A stretch of 64,000 bases of DNA from Marinimicrobium sp. C6131 (GTDB lineage: Bacteria; Pseudomonadota; Gammaproteobacteria; Pseudomonadales; Cellvibrionaceae): the NCBI RefSeq assembly GCF_026153455.1, contig NZ_CP110629.1:3286001-3350000 (forward strand). The letters run 5' to 3'. Positions 28,237 to 38,028 of the stretch are shown piece by piece. The stretch's first letter is position 1. The number at the start of each line of letters is the position of its first letter. The notes below the pieces were generated by a model. The model was not told where the DNA came from. It was given only the letters and a program-made list of their open reading frames with translations, and did not search any database. The translations under genes were made by a program, and so were the position numbers.

Positions 28237-28469
28237 GTAGGTAATGCTCCGCCTGGGTATACCCTTGTGAGACGCGCCGTAAACCCATGATGTGCATGGA
28301 CGCACGAATGCCGCGATGGCATGGATGCCATAGAGCGGCCCATGGGGGCTCGATCACCCGCCGGCCCCCTTCGCGCTCCCGGCGCTTCGGGACACTTCCC
28401 ACATCCATGTGGGGCGTCCAAGGCGGGTGACGGTCTCACAAGGGTATACCCAGCCTCCGCAGTGCCTAT
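28237..28469. repeat. Long palindromic element, copy 1
   Basis: Left arm 28237-28273 and right arm 28433-28469 are inverted repeats; the inner 21 bases (28253-28273 with 28433-28453, core GGGTATACCCTTGTGAGAC) are perfect. The 159-base interior carries several small hairpins with CATGGA/TCCATG loops, such as GTGC-ATGGAC-GCAC, GGCATGGATGCC and CCCACATCCATGTGGG. The segment CGCCGTAAACCC and a GGGGGCTCG segment are shared with copies 2 and 3. It lies between convergent genes and could act in transcript termination here. Confidence 0.85.
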
Positions 28470-28496
28470 GTAACGTTTCGGGAACTAGCAAGTGAG

Positions 28497-29600
28497 TTAT
28501 AACTCAATCCGCTTACCATCCTCCCGGGCGGATCTGAAAATGGCCTGGACAATGCGAATATCCCGCAAGCCTTCTTCGCCGGGCACCATGACCGGCATGT
28601 CCTGCAAAATGGCCCGGGCATCGTCGTCCATCTGCGCGGCCTGTTGGTTGGCGATGGGCTTATCCAGTTTCCTGCCATCGGTGGTGGCGCCCTGCACTCC
28701 GTTGTAATTGGACATGGGCCGCAGGTAATAGGAACCCTCCGCGCAGGTCACCTCCAGCTTATTGCCCGGCTTCACAAAACTGGTCATACACTCGGCCACC
28801 GCGCCGCCCGGAAACTCCAGGGTAAAGTGCGTCGTGGAATCCACCTCGGTAAACACCTCCGGGTGGGTAATCTCATGGCGGCCGGATACCGCAATGGGCT
28901 CTACCCCCGCCGCGTAACGCGACCCGTTAAGCGGGTAGACGCCCATATCGTACATGGCACCACCGCCCATCTCGGCACGCATCCGCCAGTTGTCCGGCGA
29001 GCGATTTTCGCCACCGGAGTAGGCCGCCACCGCCTCAATGCGCTCAATCGCCCCGTAGGGTTTGTCCCTGGCAAACTGCATCACCGTCTGGGTATTCGGC
29101 TCGTGCTGCATCCGGTAGCCGATACTCAACTTCACCTTATTCTTCCGGCAGGCATCAATGATCTCCTGACACTCGGCTTCATCCATCGCCATCGGCTTCT
29201 CACACCACACATGCTTCCCCGCATTAGCGCCGATCACCGAATACTTCTTGTGCAGACTCGTGGGCGTCACCACGTAAATCACATCAATATCCGGGTTATC
29301 CGCGATGGTGTGCATGTTCTCGTAGTTGTACACATTGGCGTCCTTGATGCCGTACTTCTCCTGCCATTCAGGAATTTTCTCCGGGCTGCCGGTGACAATC
29401 CCGCGCAGTTCGCAGTATTGGGTCAGTTGCAGTGCGGGCGCCAATTGGGTGCGGCTGTAGTTACCCAGACCGACCAGGGCGACACCCAACTTGCGGGTGG
29501 GACTGCCGAGCAGGTGGGGTGACCAGCCGGAAGAGAGCAGGGCGGTTGAGGCGCCTAGGCCTTGCAGGAAGCGGCGGCGGTTGAAGTTGGGGTGGGGCAT
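28497..29600 (-). CDS. Tat-exported Gfo/Idh/MocA family sugar oxidoreductase (glucose-fructose-oxidoreductase-like)
   Basis: 367 residues. The twin-arginine signal NRRRFLQGLGAS indicates export with a bound cofactor, as in glucose-fructose oxidoreductase. The Rossmann fold begins LGVALVGLGNYSR. The family motif CEKPMAMDEAE (the EKP motif, Lys near residue 145) and the GYRMQHEPN segment of the catalytic domain follow. Such periplasmic enzymes carry tightly bound NAD(P) and oxidise or reduce sugars without releasing it; this would suit 3-keto-sugar chemistry with the neighbouring DUF1080 fusion, to which it is convergent. Substrate is inference. Confidence 0.88.
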   Translation of the reverse strand: MPHPNFNRRRFLQGLGASTALLSSGWSPHLLGSPTRKLGVALVGLGNYSRTQLAPALQLTQYCELRGIVTGSPEKIPEWQEKYGIKDANVYNYENMHTIADNPDIDVIYVVTPTSLHKKYSVIGANAGKHVWCEKPMAMDEAECQEIIDACRKNKVKLSIGYRMQHEPNTQTVMQFARDKPYGAIERIEAVAAYSGGENRSPDNWRMRAEMGGGAMYDMGVYPLNGSRYAAGVEPIAVSGRHEITHPEVFTEVDSTTHFTLEFPGGAVAECMTSFVKPGNKLEVTCAEGSYYLRPMSNYNGVQGATTDGRKLDKPIANQQAAQMDDDARAILQDMPVMVPGEEGLRDIRIVQAIFRSAREDGKRIEL

Positions 29601-29621
29601 GGTGGAAACCTCCGGGTTGGG

Positions 29622-29659
29622 TTACGGCGGGTGCGGCCTTTGGCCTTACCCGCCCTACG
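29622..29659 (-). repeat. REP-like hairpin, copy A
   Basis: Read on the minus strand: GGCGGGT-AA-GGCC-AAA-GGCC-GC-ACCCGCC flanked by CGTAG and GTAA. Same architecture as copies B, C and D (stem, AA bulge, inner stem, AAA/GGA loop, GC bulge). It lies 21 bases upstream of the Gfo/Idh gene start, unlike the other copies, which are at convergent 3' ends. Confidence 0.75.
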
Positions 29660-29694
29660 CAAAGTAACGCAGATAACGCAGAATATGGCACTGA

Positions 29695-29804
29695 GGTTTG
29701 CGGTGGGGTATACCGTTTCAAGACCGTGGAGCGGGGGACCCGCGATGCGAGCCCCCAGGGAGGGGTTCACGGCGTGTCTTGAAACGGTATACCCCACCGC
29801 AAAC
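29695..29804. repeat. Long palindromic element, copy 2
   Basis: Arms 29695-29724 and 29775-29804 form a perfect 30-base inverted repeat (inner part GGTATACCGTTTCAAGAC). The 50-base interior has two small hairpins: GCGGG-GGA-CCCGC and CCC-AGGGAG-GGG, then TTCACGGCGT. The arm sequence differs from copies 1 and 3 but remains fully self-complementary. It lies in the 345-base divergent region between the Gfo/Idh gene and hemF, so it is not simply a terminator. Confidence 0.88.
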
Positions 29805-29867
29805 CGGACGTGATGAAGACCAACGCCACTGACCTGTTAAGTTACATTCGACCATAACCCAGTTTAG

Positions 29868-30866
<999 letters not shown>

Positions 30867-30884
30867 CAAGAGCTGGAAGGTTGT

Positions 30885-31721
30885 ATGACAGACGCTTATG
30901 CCGTATTCGGCGATCCCATCGCCCAGAGCAAATCCCCCTATATTCATCGCCAGTTTGCAGAGCAGACCGGGGAGGATATCGCCTACACCAAACAACAGGT
31001 GGCCGAAAAAGACTTCGAGCAGGCCGCCGATACGTTTTTTGCCAACGGCGGCAAGGGCCTGAACATTACCGCCCCGGACAAGCTCGCGGCCTATGGTTAC
31101 GCCGCGCGTCTGACCCCCCGCGCCCGCCGGGCGGGCGCCGTGAATACCCTGGTTCGCCAGGCGGATGGCACCTTGCTGGGTGATACCACCGACGGTATCG
31201 GTATGGTCAACGATATGCACAACCTCGGCTGGGAGATCGCTGGCAAGCGGGTGCTGATTCTCGGCGCTGGCGGCGCAGTGCGGGGCGTGCTCCAGCCCCT
31301 GCTGGAGCAGCAGCCCGGCTCCCTGACACTGGCCAACCGCACCGTCCACAAAGCGGAACAACTGGCCAAAGGGTTTGCCGATCTGGGCGTGATTGAACCG
31401 CTGGGATACGAAGCCCTGAGCGGACGTCAGTTTGACCTGGTGATCAACGGCACCTCCGCCAGCTTTGGCGGCGAACTGCCACCCCTGCCGGATGAGCTGC
31501 TGGCCGAGGGCGCGGCCTGTTACGACATGATGTACGCCGCCGAATCCACACTGTTTCTGCAGTGGGCCGAAGCCCACGGCGCGGCCAAGCTGGCTGACGG
31601 TCTGGGCATGCTGGTGGGCCAGGCGGCGGAATCCTTCTACCTCTGGCGCCAGGTGCGACCGGAAGTGGTTCCGGTGATTACCGCGTTGCGCCGGAGCCTG
31701 GCCACCAAAAAAGGGGCCTAA
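30885..31721 (+). CDS. aroE: Shikimate dehydrogenase (NADP)
   Basis: 278 residues. N-terminal AVFGDPIAQSKSPYIH (shikimate-binding Ser residues), catalytic Lys and Asp in NITAPDKLAAY (usually NVTxPxK) and NTLVR/DGIGMVNDM, the NADP motif ILGAGGAVRGVL near residue 125 and INGTSAS. It reduces 3-dehydroshikimate in aromatic amino-acid synthesis. Shine-Dalgarno GGAAGG precedes the start. Confidence 0.96.
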   Translation: MTDAYAVFGDPIAQSKSPYIHRQFAEQTGEDIAYTKQQVAEKDFEQAADTFFANGGKGLNITAPDKLAAYGYAARLTPRARRAGAVNTLVRQADGTLLGDTTDGIGMVNDMHNLGWEIAGKRVLILGAGGAVRGVLQPLLEQQPGSLTLANRTVHKAEQLAKGFADLGVIEPLGYEALSGRQFDLVINGTSASFGGELPPLPDELLAEGAACYDMMYAAESTLFLQWAEAHGAAKLADGLGMLVGQAAESFYLWRQVRPEVVPVITALRRSLATKKGA

Positions 31722-31815
31722 GCCCGGTCCGCTTTGCTGTAAGATAAATAGCATTTATGGTCGGTGCGGCGCGCCGGAGCGTATACCCGACTTTTCAACC
31801 ACAGCGAGCAAGGTA

Positions 31816-32541
31816 ATGAGCAGACTAGAGGCCGGCCGAAACCTTACCCATCAGGTAACCTACCAACTCGGCGCGGCGATTGTGCGCGGTGAGTACAGCG
31901 TCAATGACCCGCTGCCCACCGAGGCAGAATTGTGCGAGCAGTTCGATATCAGTCGCAGCGTCGTACGCGAGGCGGTGAAAATGCTCACCGCCAAAGGGCT
32001 GATTTCCTCCCGGCCCCGCCAGGGCATCCGGGTGCAGCCCAACCATCGCTGGAACATGTTTGACGAAGATGTCCTGGAGTGGACCCTGAGCAGCCGACCC
32101 TCCCTGTCGCTGCTACGTGAGTTCACGGAGCTGCGCATCGGCATTGAGCCCGAGGCGGCCATCCTCGCCGCCCGGAAACAGAACCGGGAGCGGATTGCCG
32201 ATATTGAAAAAGCGCTCTTGCGCATGGAAGCCGCCGAGCGGGGCCACGATGACCCCCTGGAGGCGGACATCGCCTTCCACTCGGCCATTTTGCTGGCCAG
32301 CGAGAACCGTTTTTTTATTCAGCTGCGCAACTTCATTCAGACCGCGTTGCGGGTCAGTATTGCCTCCACCAACCAGATGAAAGGCGTTTCGGTGGCCAGC
32401 GAAGCCGACCACCGGACGGTGTACGAGGCGATTGCGAAGGGTGATGTGGAGGGCGCGGGGAAAGCCGCCGTGGCCCTGCTGGAGGAAGCGCTCCAACTGA
32501 TTGATGCCGCCATTGCGGCTCGTCGCACCGAAACCGCCTGA
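31816..32541 (+). CDS. GntR-family (FadR/FCD subfamily) transcriptional regulator
   Basis: 241 residues. The N-terminal winged helix shows IVRGEYSVNDPLPTEAELCEQF and the recognition helix SRSVVREAVKMLTAKGLI. The C-terminal FCD domain (about 100-230) carries the metal/ligand Asp, Arg and His pattern (ELRIGIEPEAA, DIAFHSAILLASEN, EADHRTVYEAI). It starts the sugar-acid operon and probably represses it, with a sugar acid or its keto-deoxy product as inducer; the ligand is inferred from the operon. Confidence 0.9.
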   Translation: MSRLEAGRNLTHQVTYQLGAAIVRGEYSVNDPLPTEAELCEQFDISRSVVREAVKMLTAKGLISSRPRQGIRVQPNHRWNMFDEDVLEWTLSSRPSLSLLREFTELRIGIEPEAAILAARKQNRERIADIEKALLRMEAAERGHDDPLEADIAFHSAILLASENRFFIQLRNFIQTALRVSIASTNQMKGVSVASEADHRTVYEAIAKGDVEGAGKAAVALLEEALQLIDAAIAARRTETA

Positions 32542-32568
32542 TGTTCATGGCTGCAGGAACGATCCCCT

Positions 32569-34308
32569 ATGTCTGATCCCGATGCACCGCGCAAGCCCCG
32601 GCGCAGCGCCCAGAGTTACGGCAAACTGGATAAAGACGGCTTTATCCACCGCTCCTGGATGAAGAATCAGGGGCTGCCGGACCACGTGTTCGACGGTCGG
32701 CCGGTGATCGGTATCTGCAATACCTGGTCGGAACTCACCCCCTGCAACAGTGGCCTGCGAGAGCTGGCCGAGTACGTCAAACGCGGCGTCTGGGAAGCGG
32801 GCGGATTGCCGTTGGAGTTCCCCGCCATGAGCCTGGGGGAAACCCAGATGCGGCCCACCGCGATGCTGTTCCGCAACCTGCTGGCCATGGAAGTGGAAGA
32901 GTCCATTCGCGGCAACCCCATTGATGGCGTGGTGCTACTTGGGGGGTGTGACAAAACCACCCCCGCCCAGATCATGGGTGCCGCCAGCGTCAATCTGCCC
33001 ACGGTGGTGGTTTCCTCCGGCCCTATGCTCAATGGCAAGTTCCGCGGGCAGGATATTGGCTCGGGCACGGATGTCTGGAAATATTCCGAGGCGGTACGCG
33101 CCGGGCAGATGAGCATCGATGACTTTATCGCCGCCGAAAGCGGCATGTCCCGCAGCCGGGGCGTGTGCATGACCATGGGCACCGCCTCCACCGTGTCCAG
33201 TCTCACCGAGGCCATGGGACTGAGCTTGCCCTGGAACGGCACCCTGCCCGCCGTGGATGCCCGTCGCCAGACGCTGGCCCATCTCACCGGGAGACGCATT
33301 GTCGAGTTGGTAGAGCAGGACGTCCGCCTCGCCGATATTCTGACCCGCGACGCATTGGAGAACGCGATCGTGGTCAACGCGGCCATCGGTGGTTCCACCA
33401 ACGCGGTGGTGCACCTGCTGGCTATTGCCGGGCGACTGGGTATCGATCTGACGCTCGATGACTTCGATCAGCTCAGTAGGGACGTTCCACTGCTGGTGGA
33501 TTTGATGCCCTCGGGGCGCTTCCTGATGGAAGATTTTCACTATGCCGGTGGCCTGCCTGCCCTCATGGCGCGTATCAAGGACAGGTTGCACACCAGTGCG
33601 GTGACTGTCTCGGGTGTTGCCCTGGGGGACCAGATTACTGGCGCGCAATGTTACAATGACGACGTTATCCGGCCGCTGGACAACCCGGTGAACCCGGATT
33701 CCGGCATCTGGGTACTCAAGGGAAACCTGTGTCCCAGGGGCGCCATCATCAAGCCCAATGCGGCGACGCCGGCGCTGTTGGAGCACACCGGGCGGGCCGT
33801 GGTGTTCGAGAGCATCGAGGATTACAAGGCGCGCATTGACGACCCGGATCTGGACGTGGATGAGCACTCGGTACTGGTGCTCAAGGGCTGTGGCCCCAAG
33901 GGCTATCCCGGCATGCCGGAAGTGGGCAATATGGCGCTTCCGAAGAAGTTGCTGGCGCAAGGCGTGCGGGACATGCTGCGAATCTCGGATGCCCGCATGA
34001 GCGGGACCGCGTTCGGGTCGGTGATCCTCCACGTCGCGCCTGAATCCAGCGCCGGCGGTCCCCTGGCCGTGGTGCGTAATGGCGATGAGATTGCATTCAG
34101 TGGCAAAAACCGTAGTCTATCGCTCAGGATCAGCGACGCCGAGCTGGCGCAGCGGCTGGCCGAGTGGCAGGATAATCGGCCGGGGCCGGGTTACACGCGC
34201 GGCTACGCCAAGCTATACATTGATACCGTGCTCCAGGCCGATCAGGGCGTCGATCTGGACTTTTTGAGGGGCGCCAGCGGCGACCAGGTGGACCGGGAAT
34301 CGCATTAA
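32569..34308 (+). CDS. IlvD/Edd-family sugar-acid dehydratase (L-arabinonate/xylonate/galactonate type)
   Basis: 579 residues. The N terminus DKDGFIHRSWMKNQGLPDH, the ICNTWSELTPCN segment and cluster cysteines in GGCDKTTPA, GVCMTMGTAST and GNLCPRGAI match pentonate dehydratases of the IlvD/Edd family rather than IlvD or Edd proper, which lack the RSWMKNQG start. Such enzymes dehydrate sugar acids to 2-keto-3-deoxy acids with an Fe-S cluster and Mg2+. The stop overlaps the next start by one base (TAATG), and the whole set dehydratase-dehydrogenase-symporter-lactonase supports a non-phosphorylative sugar oxidation route. Exact sugar not resolvable. Confidence 0.88.
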   Translation: MSDPDAPRKPRRSAQSYGKLDKDGFIHRSWMKNQGLPDHVFDGRPVIGICNTWSELTPCNSGLRELAEYVKRGVWEAGGLPLEFPAMSLGETQMRPTAMLFRNLLAMEVEESIRGNPIDGVVLLGGCDKTTPAQIMGAASVNLPTVVVSSGPMLNGKFRGQDIGSGTDVWKYSEAVRAGQMSIDDFIAAESGMSRSRGVCMTMGTASTVSSLTEAMGLSLPWNGTLPAVDARRQTLAHLTGRRIVELVEQDVRLADILTRDALENAIVVNAAIGGSTNAVVHLLAIAGRLGIDLTLDDFDQLSRDVPLLVDLMPSGRFLMEDFHYAGGLPALMARIKDRLHTSAVTVSGVALGDQITGAQCYNDDVIRPLDNPVNPDSGIWVLKGNLCPRGAIIKPNAATPALLEHTGRAVVFESIEDYKARIDDPDLDVDEHSVLVLKGCGPKGYPGMPEVGNMALPKKLLAQGVRDMLRISDARMSGTAFGSVILHVAPESSAGGPLAVVRNGDEIAFSGKNRSLSLRISDAELAQRLAEWQDNRPGPGYTRGYAKLYIDTVLQADQGVDLDFLRGASGDQVDRESH

Positions 34309-35075
34309 TGACTGAATACACCCGCTATGCCAGTCTCGCTCACCGCTCGGTATTCATTACCGGAGGGGCGACCGGAATCGGCGCTTGCCTGGTGGAAGCG
34401 TTTGCCGCGCAAGGCAGCAATGTCGCCTTTGTCGACCTCAATGAGGACGCCGGCAACCAGTTGGTCGAGCGAGTGCGCACTGAACACGATGCCCAGGTGG
34501 TGTTTCGCCGCTGCGATGTCACCCGAATTGACGAACTGCGCGCTGCCATTCGCGCTCTCGCGGAGGAGTGTGGTGACTTCACTGTGCTGGTGAACAACGT
34601 CGCCAATGATCAACGCTACGACCCCCGTTATCTGTCCGAGCAAGCCTGGTACAACAGCCTGGCGGTCAATCTGCACCCGGCGTTTTTCGCCGCCCAGACG
34701 ATTCAGCCCCTGATGGCCCGTCAGGGCGGTGGGGTGATCATCAATTTCAGCTCCATCAACGCCCTGTTCGGGCCGAGCAAGCTGCCCAGTTACAACACCG
34801 CCAAAGCGGCCCTGCTGGGGCTGACCAAGTCCCTGGCCCGGGATTTCGGCTCGGACAAGATCCGGGTAAACGCGATTGTGCCCGGCTGGGTAATCACCGA
34901 GCGTCAGCTCAACAAGTGGCTCACGCCGGAGGCGGAAGCCTGGTGGATGGATCAGGTGTGTCTGAAAGAGCGGATTCTTCCGGAAGATGTCGCCAATCTC
35001 ACCCTGTTTCTCGCCTCGGACGACGCCCGCATGATCACCGGCCAGAAGTTCGTGATCGACGGTGGGCGGTTGTAG
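34308..35075 (+). CDS. SDR-family sugar 1-dehydrogenase (xylose/arabinose/galactose type)
   Basis: 255 residues. Rossmann cofactor motif TGGATGIGACLVEAF, NNVAN, catalytic Ser in NFSSINAL, YNTAK (Tyr-xxx-Lys) and the C-terminal LFLASDDARMITGQKFVIDGG. The sequence around RYASLAHRSVFITGG and LNKWLTPEAEA is strongly reminiscent of Caulobacter-type NAD-dependent D-xylose dehydrogenase. It would oxidise an aldose to the lactone, which the SMP-30 protein (37043-37954) would open and the dehydratase would process. Confidence 0.88.
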   Translation: MTEYTRYASLAHRSVFITGGATGIGACLVEAFAAQGSNVAFVDLNEDAGNQLVERVRTEHDAQVVFRRCDVTRIDELRAAIRALAEECGDFTVLVNNVANDQRYDPRYLSEQAWYNSLAVNLHPAFFAAQTIQPLMARQGGGVIINFSSINALFGPSKLPSYNTAKAALLGLTKSLARDFGSDKIRVNAIVPGWVITERQLNKWLTPEAEAWWMDQVCLKERILPEDVANLTLFLASDDARMITGQKFVIDGGRL

Positions 35076-35117
35076 CCTGGGAATCGGTGGATGACGGGGC
35101 TGCGGCAGGGGAGGTCG

Positions 35118-35218
35118 GCTGTGAGGTGCACTGTTCTCGGACCGTGGAGCCGGGGACCGGCGATCCGAGCCTACAGGGACGTATTCACGGCGTGTCCGAG
35201 AACAGTGCACCTCACAGC
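35118..35218. repeat. Long palindromic element, copy 3
   Basis: Arms 35118-35142 and 35194-35218 form a perfect 25-base inverted repeat (GTGCACTGTTCTCGGAC in the inner part). The interior has GCCGG-GGA-CCGGC and TAC-AGGGAC-GTA hairpins, then TTCACGGCGT, the same layout as copy 2 with changed bases on both sides of each stem. A GGGCGTGATG-like tail follows both copies. It lies in the 389-base gap between the SDR and symporter genes of one operon. Confidence 0.88.
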
Positions 35219-35464
35219 GGACCGGGCGTGATGTCGGCTTAAAACGTTCAGATTCCCACTTTTCCGCCTGAAATCCCGATATCGGCACTCGCAGTCGATG
35301 CGGATTATCCGCATAATAGCCGCTCGAAAAATTCCGGCGGAATCCGTGCATTCATCGGCAATACTCTTCGGCGTACCTCCCAACAGAACGCAGGGCGGCG
35401 AAGCGGGCGTAGGGGCGCTCACACCGCACCCGCCGGACAATAATCACATAATATGGAGTGCAAC

Positions 35465-37039
35465 ATGAGCTTGTCACCAATTGATATAACAACTTTTGCC
35501 GTCTACTGCGTGCTCCTGGTGGGCATTGCCTGGTGGGTGTCCCGGGAGAAAGCCGGGCACGAAAAAAACTCTACGGACTACTTCCTCGCGGGTAAGTCCT
35601 TGCCCTGGTGGGCCATTGGCGCTTCGCTGATTGCGGCGAACATTTCCGCCGAGCAGATTATCGGTATGTCCGGCTCCGGCTTCGCCATCGGGCTGGGCAT
35701 CGCCTCCTACGAGTGGATGGCGGCCATCACCCTGTTGATCATCGGTAAGTATTTCCTGCCGATTTTTCTGGAAAAGGGCATCAGCACCATGCCCCAGTTT
35801 CTGGAGCAGCGCTATGACAGCCGGGTGCGCACGGTCATGGCCATCTTCTGGCTCGCGCTCTATACCTTTGTGAATCTGACCTCCATTCTGTGGTTGGGCG
35901 CCCTGGCGATCAACGCCATCACCGGCCTGGATCTGGTCTACGGTCTGGGTTTCCTGGCGGTGTTCTCCATCGGATACTCCATTTACGGTGGTCTCAAGGC
36001 GGTCGCCCTGACCGACATCATCCAGGTGGTGTTGCTGATTATTGGTGGTCTGATGGTTTCCTTTCTGGCGCTGGACCAGATCGCCGAAAATGCCGGCGGT
36101 TCCGGTGCTTTCCAGGGCTTCTCCATCATGCTGGCGGAGATACCCGAAAAGTTCGATATGATCCTGGACCCGAGCAATGAGCACTACATCAGCCTGCCGG
36201 GTATTTCCGTGTTGGTTGGTGGCCTGTGGATCATGAACCTGTCCTATTGGGGCTTTAACCAGTACATCACCCAGCGCACCCTGGCCGCCAAGAGCCTGGC
36301 CGAAGCGCAGAAGGGCATCGCTTTTGCTGCTTACCTGAAAATCCTGATGCCGCTGATTGTGGTACTGCCCGGTATGGCCGCCGCAATGCTCAAGCCGGAT
36401 CTCGCCCAACCGGACCAGGCCTACCCGGAAATGATGAAGCTGGTACCGCAAGGCCTGCTCGGCATCACCTTCGCCGCCCTGGTGGCCGCGATTGCCTCGT
36501 CCCTGGGTTCCATGGTGAACAGTATTTCCACCATCTTCACCATGGACATCTACAGCAAGATGATCAACCAGAACGCCAGTGAGCACAAAAAGGTCATTAT
36601 CGGCCGCTCCGTCGCCTGCCTGGCCATGCTGATTGCCGTGATCATCGCCCGTCCGCTGCTGGGCAACTTCCCCCAGGCGTTCCAGTTCATTCAGGAGTTC
36701 ACCGGTTTCTTCACCCCGGGTATTGTCACCATCTTCCTGCTGGGCTTTTTCTGGAAGCGCGCGACGGCGACTTCGGCACTGGTAGCGGCCATTGCCTCGG
36801 TGGTGCTCTCCGCGCTGTTCTGGAAGTTCATGCCCGGCCTGCCGTTTATTGATCGGGTGGGCATCGTGTTTATCGCCTGTGTGGTGTTGGCCATTGTGAT
36901 CACCCTGCTTAGTGGCGCCAAAGAACAGAGCAATGCGATTCATCTGGACAATATCGATTTCAGCACCCGTACCAGCTTCAATGTGCTGAGCCTCGGTGTC
37001 GTTCTGATCCTGATCGTGCTGTACAGCGTCTGGTGGTAA
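35465..37039 (+). CDS. Sodium:sugar symporter, SSS (SGLT) family
   Basis: 524 residues from ATG at 35465 (GGAG six bases upstream); an ATG at 35453 is less well placed. About 14 membrane helices. SGLT signatures: STDYFLAGKSLPWWAIGASLIAAN-type start (FLAGKSLPWWAIG), ISAEQIIGMSGSGFA in helix 1, the GGLKAVALTDIIQ segment, and WGFNQYITQRTLAAKSLAEA. It most resembles vSGLT-type Na+/sugar cotransporters. In the operon it would import the free sugar that the dehydrogenase oxidises. The lactonase gene starts three bases after its stop. Confidence 0.92.
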   Translation: MSLSPIDITTFAVYCVLLVGIAWWVSREKAGHEKNSTDYFLAGKSLPWWAIGASLIAANISAEQIIGMSGSGFAIGLGIASYEWMAAITLLIIGKYFLPIFLEKGISTMPQFLEQRYDSRVRTVMAIFWLALYTFVNLTSILWLGALAINAITGLDLVYGLGFLAVFSIGYSIYGGLKAVALTDIIQVVLLIIGGLMVSFLALDQIAENAGGSGAFQGFSIMLAEIPEKFDMILDPSNEHYISLPGISVLVGGLWIMNLSYWGFNQYITQRTLAAKSLAEAQKGIAFAAYLKILMPLIVVLPGMAAAMLKPDLAQPDQAYPEMMKLVPQGLLGITFAALVAAIASSLGSMVNSISTIFTMDIYSKMINQNASEHKKVIIGRSVACLAMLIAVIIARPLLGNFPQAFQFIQEFTGFFTPGIVTIFLLGFFWKRATATSALVAAIASVVLSALFWKFMPGLPFIDRVGIVFIACVVLAIVITLLSGAKEQSNAIHLDNIDFSTRTSFNVLSLGVVLILIVLYSVWW

Positions 37040-37042
37040 GCC

Positions 37043-37954
37043 GTGCGGCAACCGCAATGGATTAAAAGCCTGCCGGTGGGCAATGTTCTGGGGGAAGGGG
37101 TGCTCTGGCACCCCGACCAGCAGTCCCTCTGGTGGACCGATATCCACGGATGTCGACTGTACCGCTACCATCCCGGCACGGACGCCCTGACCGAGTGGTC
37201 CACACCCGAACGGCTCACCGCCTTCGGGTTTGTGGCGTCGTCGCAAGCCTCTTCGCAAGCCCCCCAGACCCTGATCGTCAGCTTCGACCAGGGCTTTGCC
37301 CTGTACACCCCGGAGACCGGTGACTGCCACTGGCTGGCCCACCCCGAGGCGGATAAACCGGGCAACCGGTTCAACGATGGTAAGGTGGATCGACAGGGAC
37401 GCTTCTGGGCGGGCTCCATGGTGGAGCGGGGTGACCCGCTGGCGGATGAGGACGGCGGTGCGCTCTATTGCTGGACCGGCGAAGGTCAGATCCAGCCGCA
37501 CCTGCGGGGCCTGGGCATCAGCAATGGCCTGTGCTGGAGCCCCGACAGTTGCACCGCTTATCTGTCCGATTCCGCCCGGGGTGTCTATTACGCCTACGAC
37601 TTTGAACCCCACAGCGGCAGCTTCAGTAACCGACGGGTGTTTGCCCTGGCACCTGAGGGCAATGGCCATGACGGCAGTTGTGTGGATGCCGGGGGCAATA
37701 TCTGGAACGCCCTGTTCGGGGGCGGCCAAGTGCTGTGCTACTCCCCCGAGGGAGAGGTATTGCTCAAGCTGGATGTACCGGTCAGTCAGCCCACCTGCGT
37801 GGCTTTTGGTGGTCCGGATCTGTCCTGGTTATGTGTCACCACCGCGCGGGAAAACCTGTCGGAAGCGCAGTTGGCCCGAGAGCCCGAGGCGGGGAATCTG
37901 TTGATTTACCAGACCGACGTGAAGGGGTTACCGGTGGATTTCTTTCGGGAGTAG
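37043..37954 (+). CDS. SMP-30/gluconolactonase-family sugar lactonase
   Basis: 303 residues, GTG start three bases after the symporter stop. The family motifs are GEGVLWHPDQQSLWWTDIHG (metal Glu), NRFNDGKVDRQGRFWAG (metal Asn), GISNGLCWSPDSC (metal Asn) and GNGHDGSCVDAGGNIW (metal Asp). It hydrolyses aldonolactones to sugar acids, the step between the SDR dehydrogenase and the dehydratase of this operon. Probably cytoplasmic, as no signal peptide is present. Confidence 0.91.
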   Translation: MRQPQWIKSLPVGNVLGEGVLWHPDQQSLWWTDIHGCRLYRYHPGTDALTEWSTPERLTAFGFVASSQASSQAPQTLIVSFDQGFALYTPETGDCHWLAHPEADKPGNRFNDGKVDRQGRFWAGSMVERGDPLADEDGGALYCWTGEGQIQPHLRGLGISNGLCWSPDSCTAYLSDSARGVYYAYDFEPHSGSFSNRRVFALAPEGNGHDGSCVDAGGNIWNALFGGGQVLCYSPEGEVLLKLDVPVSQPTCVAFGGPDLSWLCVTTARENLSEAQLAREPEAGNLLIYQTDVKGLPVDFFRE

Positions 37955-37970
37955 ATTAGCGGGTTTTTAC

Positions 37971-38000
37971 GGCGGATAAGGCCGGAGGCCGCATCCGCCG
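37971..38000 (+). repeat. REP-like hairpin, copy B
   Basis: GGCGGAT-AA-GGCC-GGA-GGCC-GC-ATCCGCC, between the lactonase and comM 3' ends (convergent). Relative to copy A the outer stem has an A-T pair in place of G-C on both sides, a compensatory change. Confidence 0.78.
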
Positions 38001-38028
38001 TTACCCAACGTTCTACTTCCTGGGCACG

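Noticed and set aside
28237..29804. Palindrome copies 1 and 2 as terminal repeats of one transposon carrying the Gfo/Idh gene
   Set aside because: Each copy is a complete palindrome by itself, the arms of the two copies differ, a third copy lies 5 kb away, and no transposase is present.
35474..37729. 751-codon frame antisense to the symporter and lactonase genes
   Set aside because: His/Gln/Gly-rich shadow of two well-identified genes; no family features.
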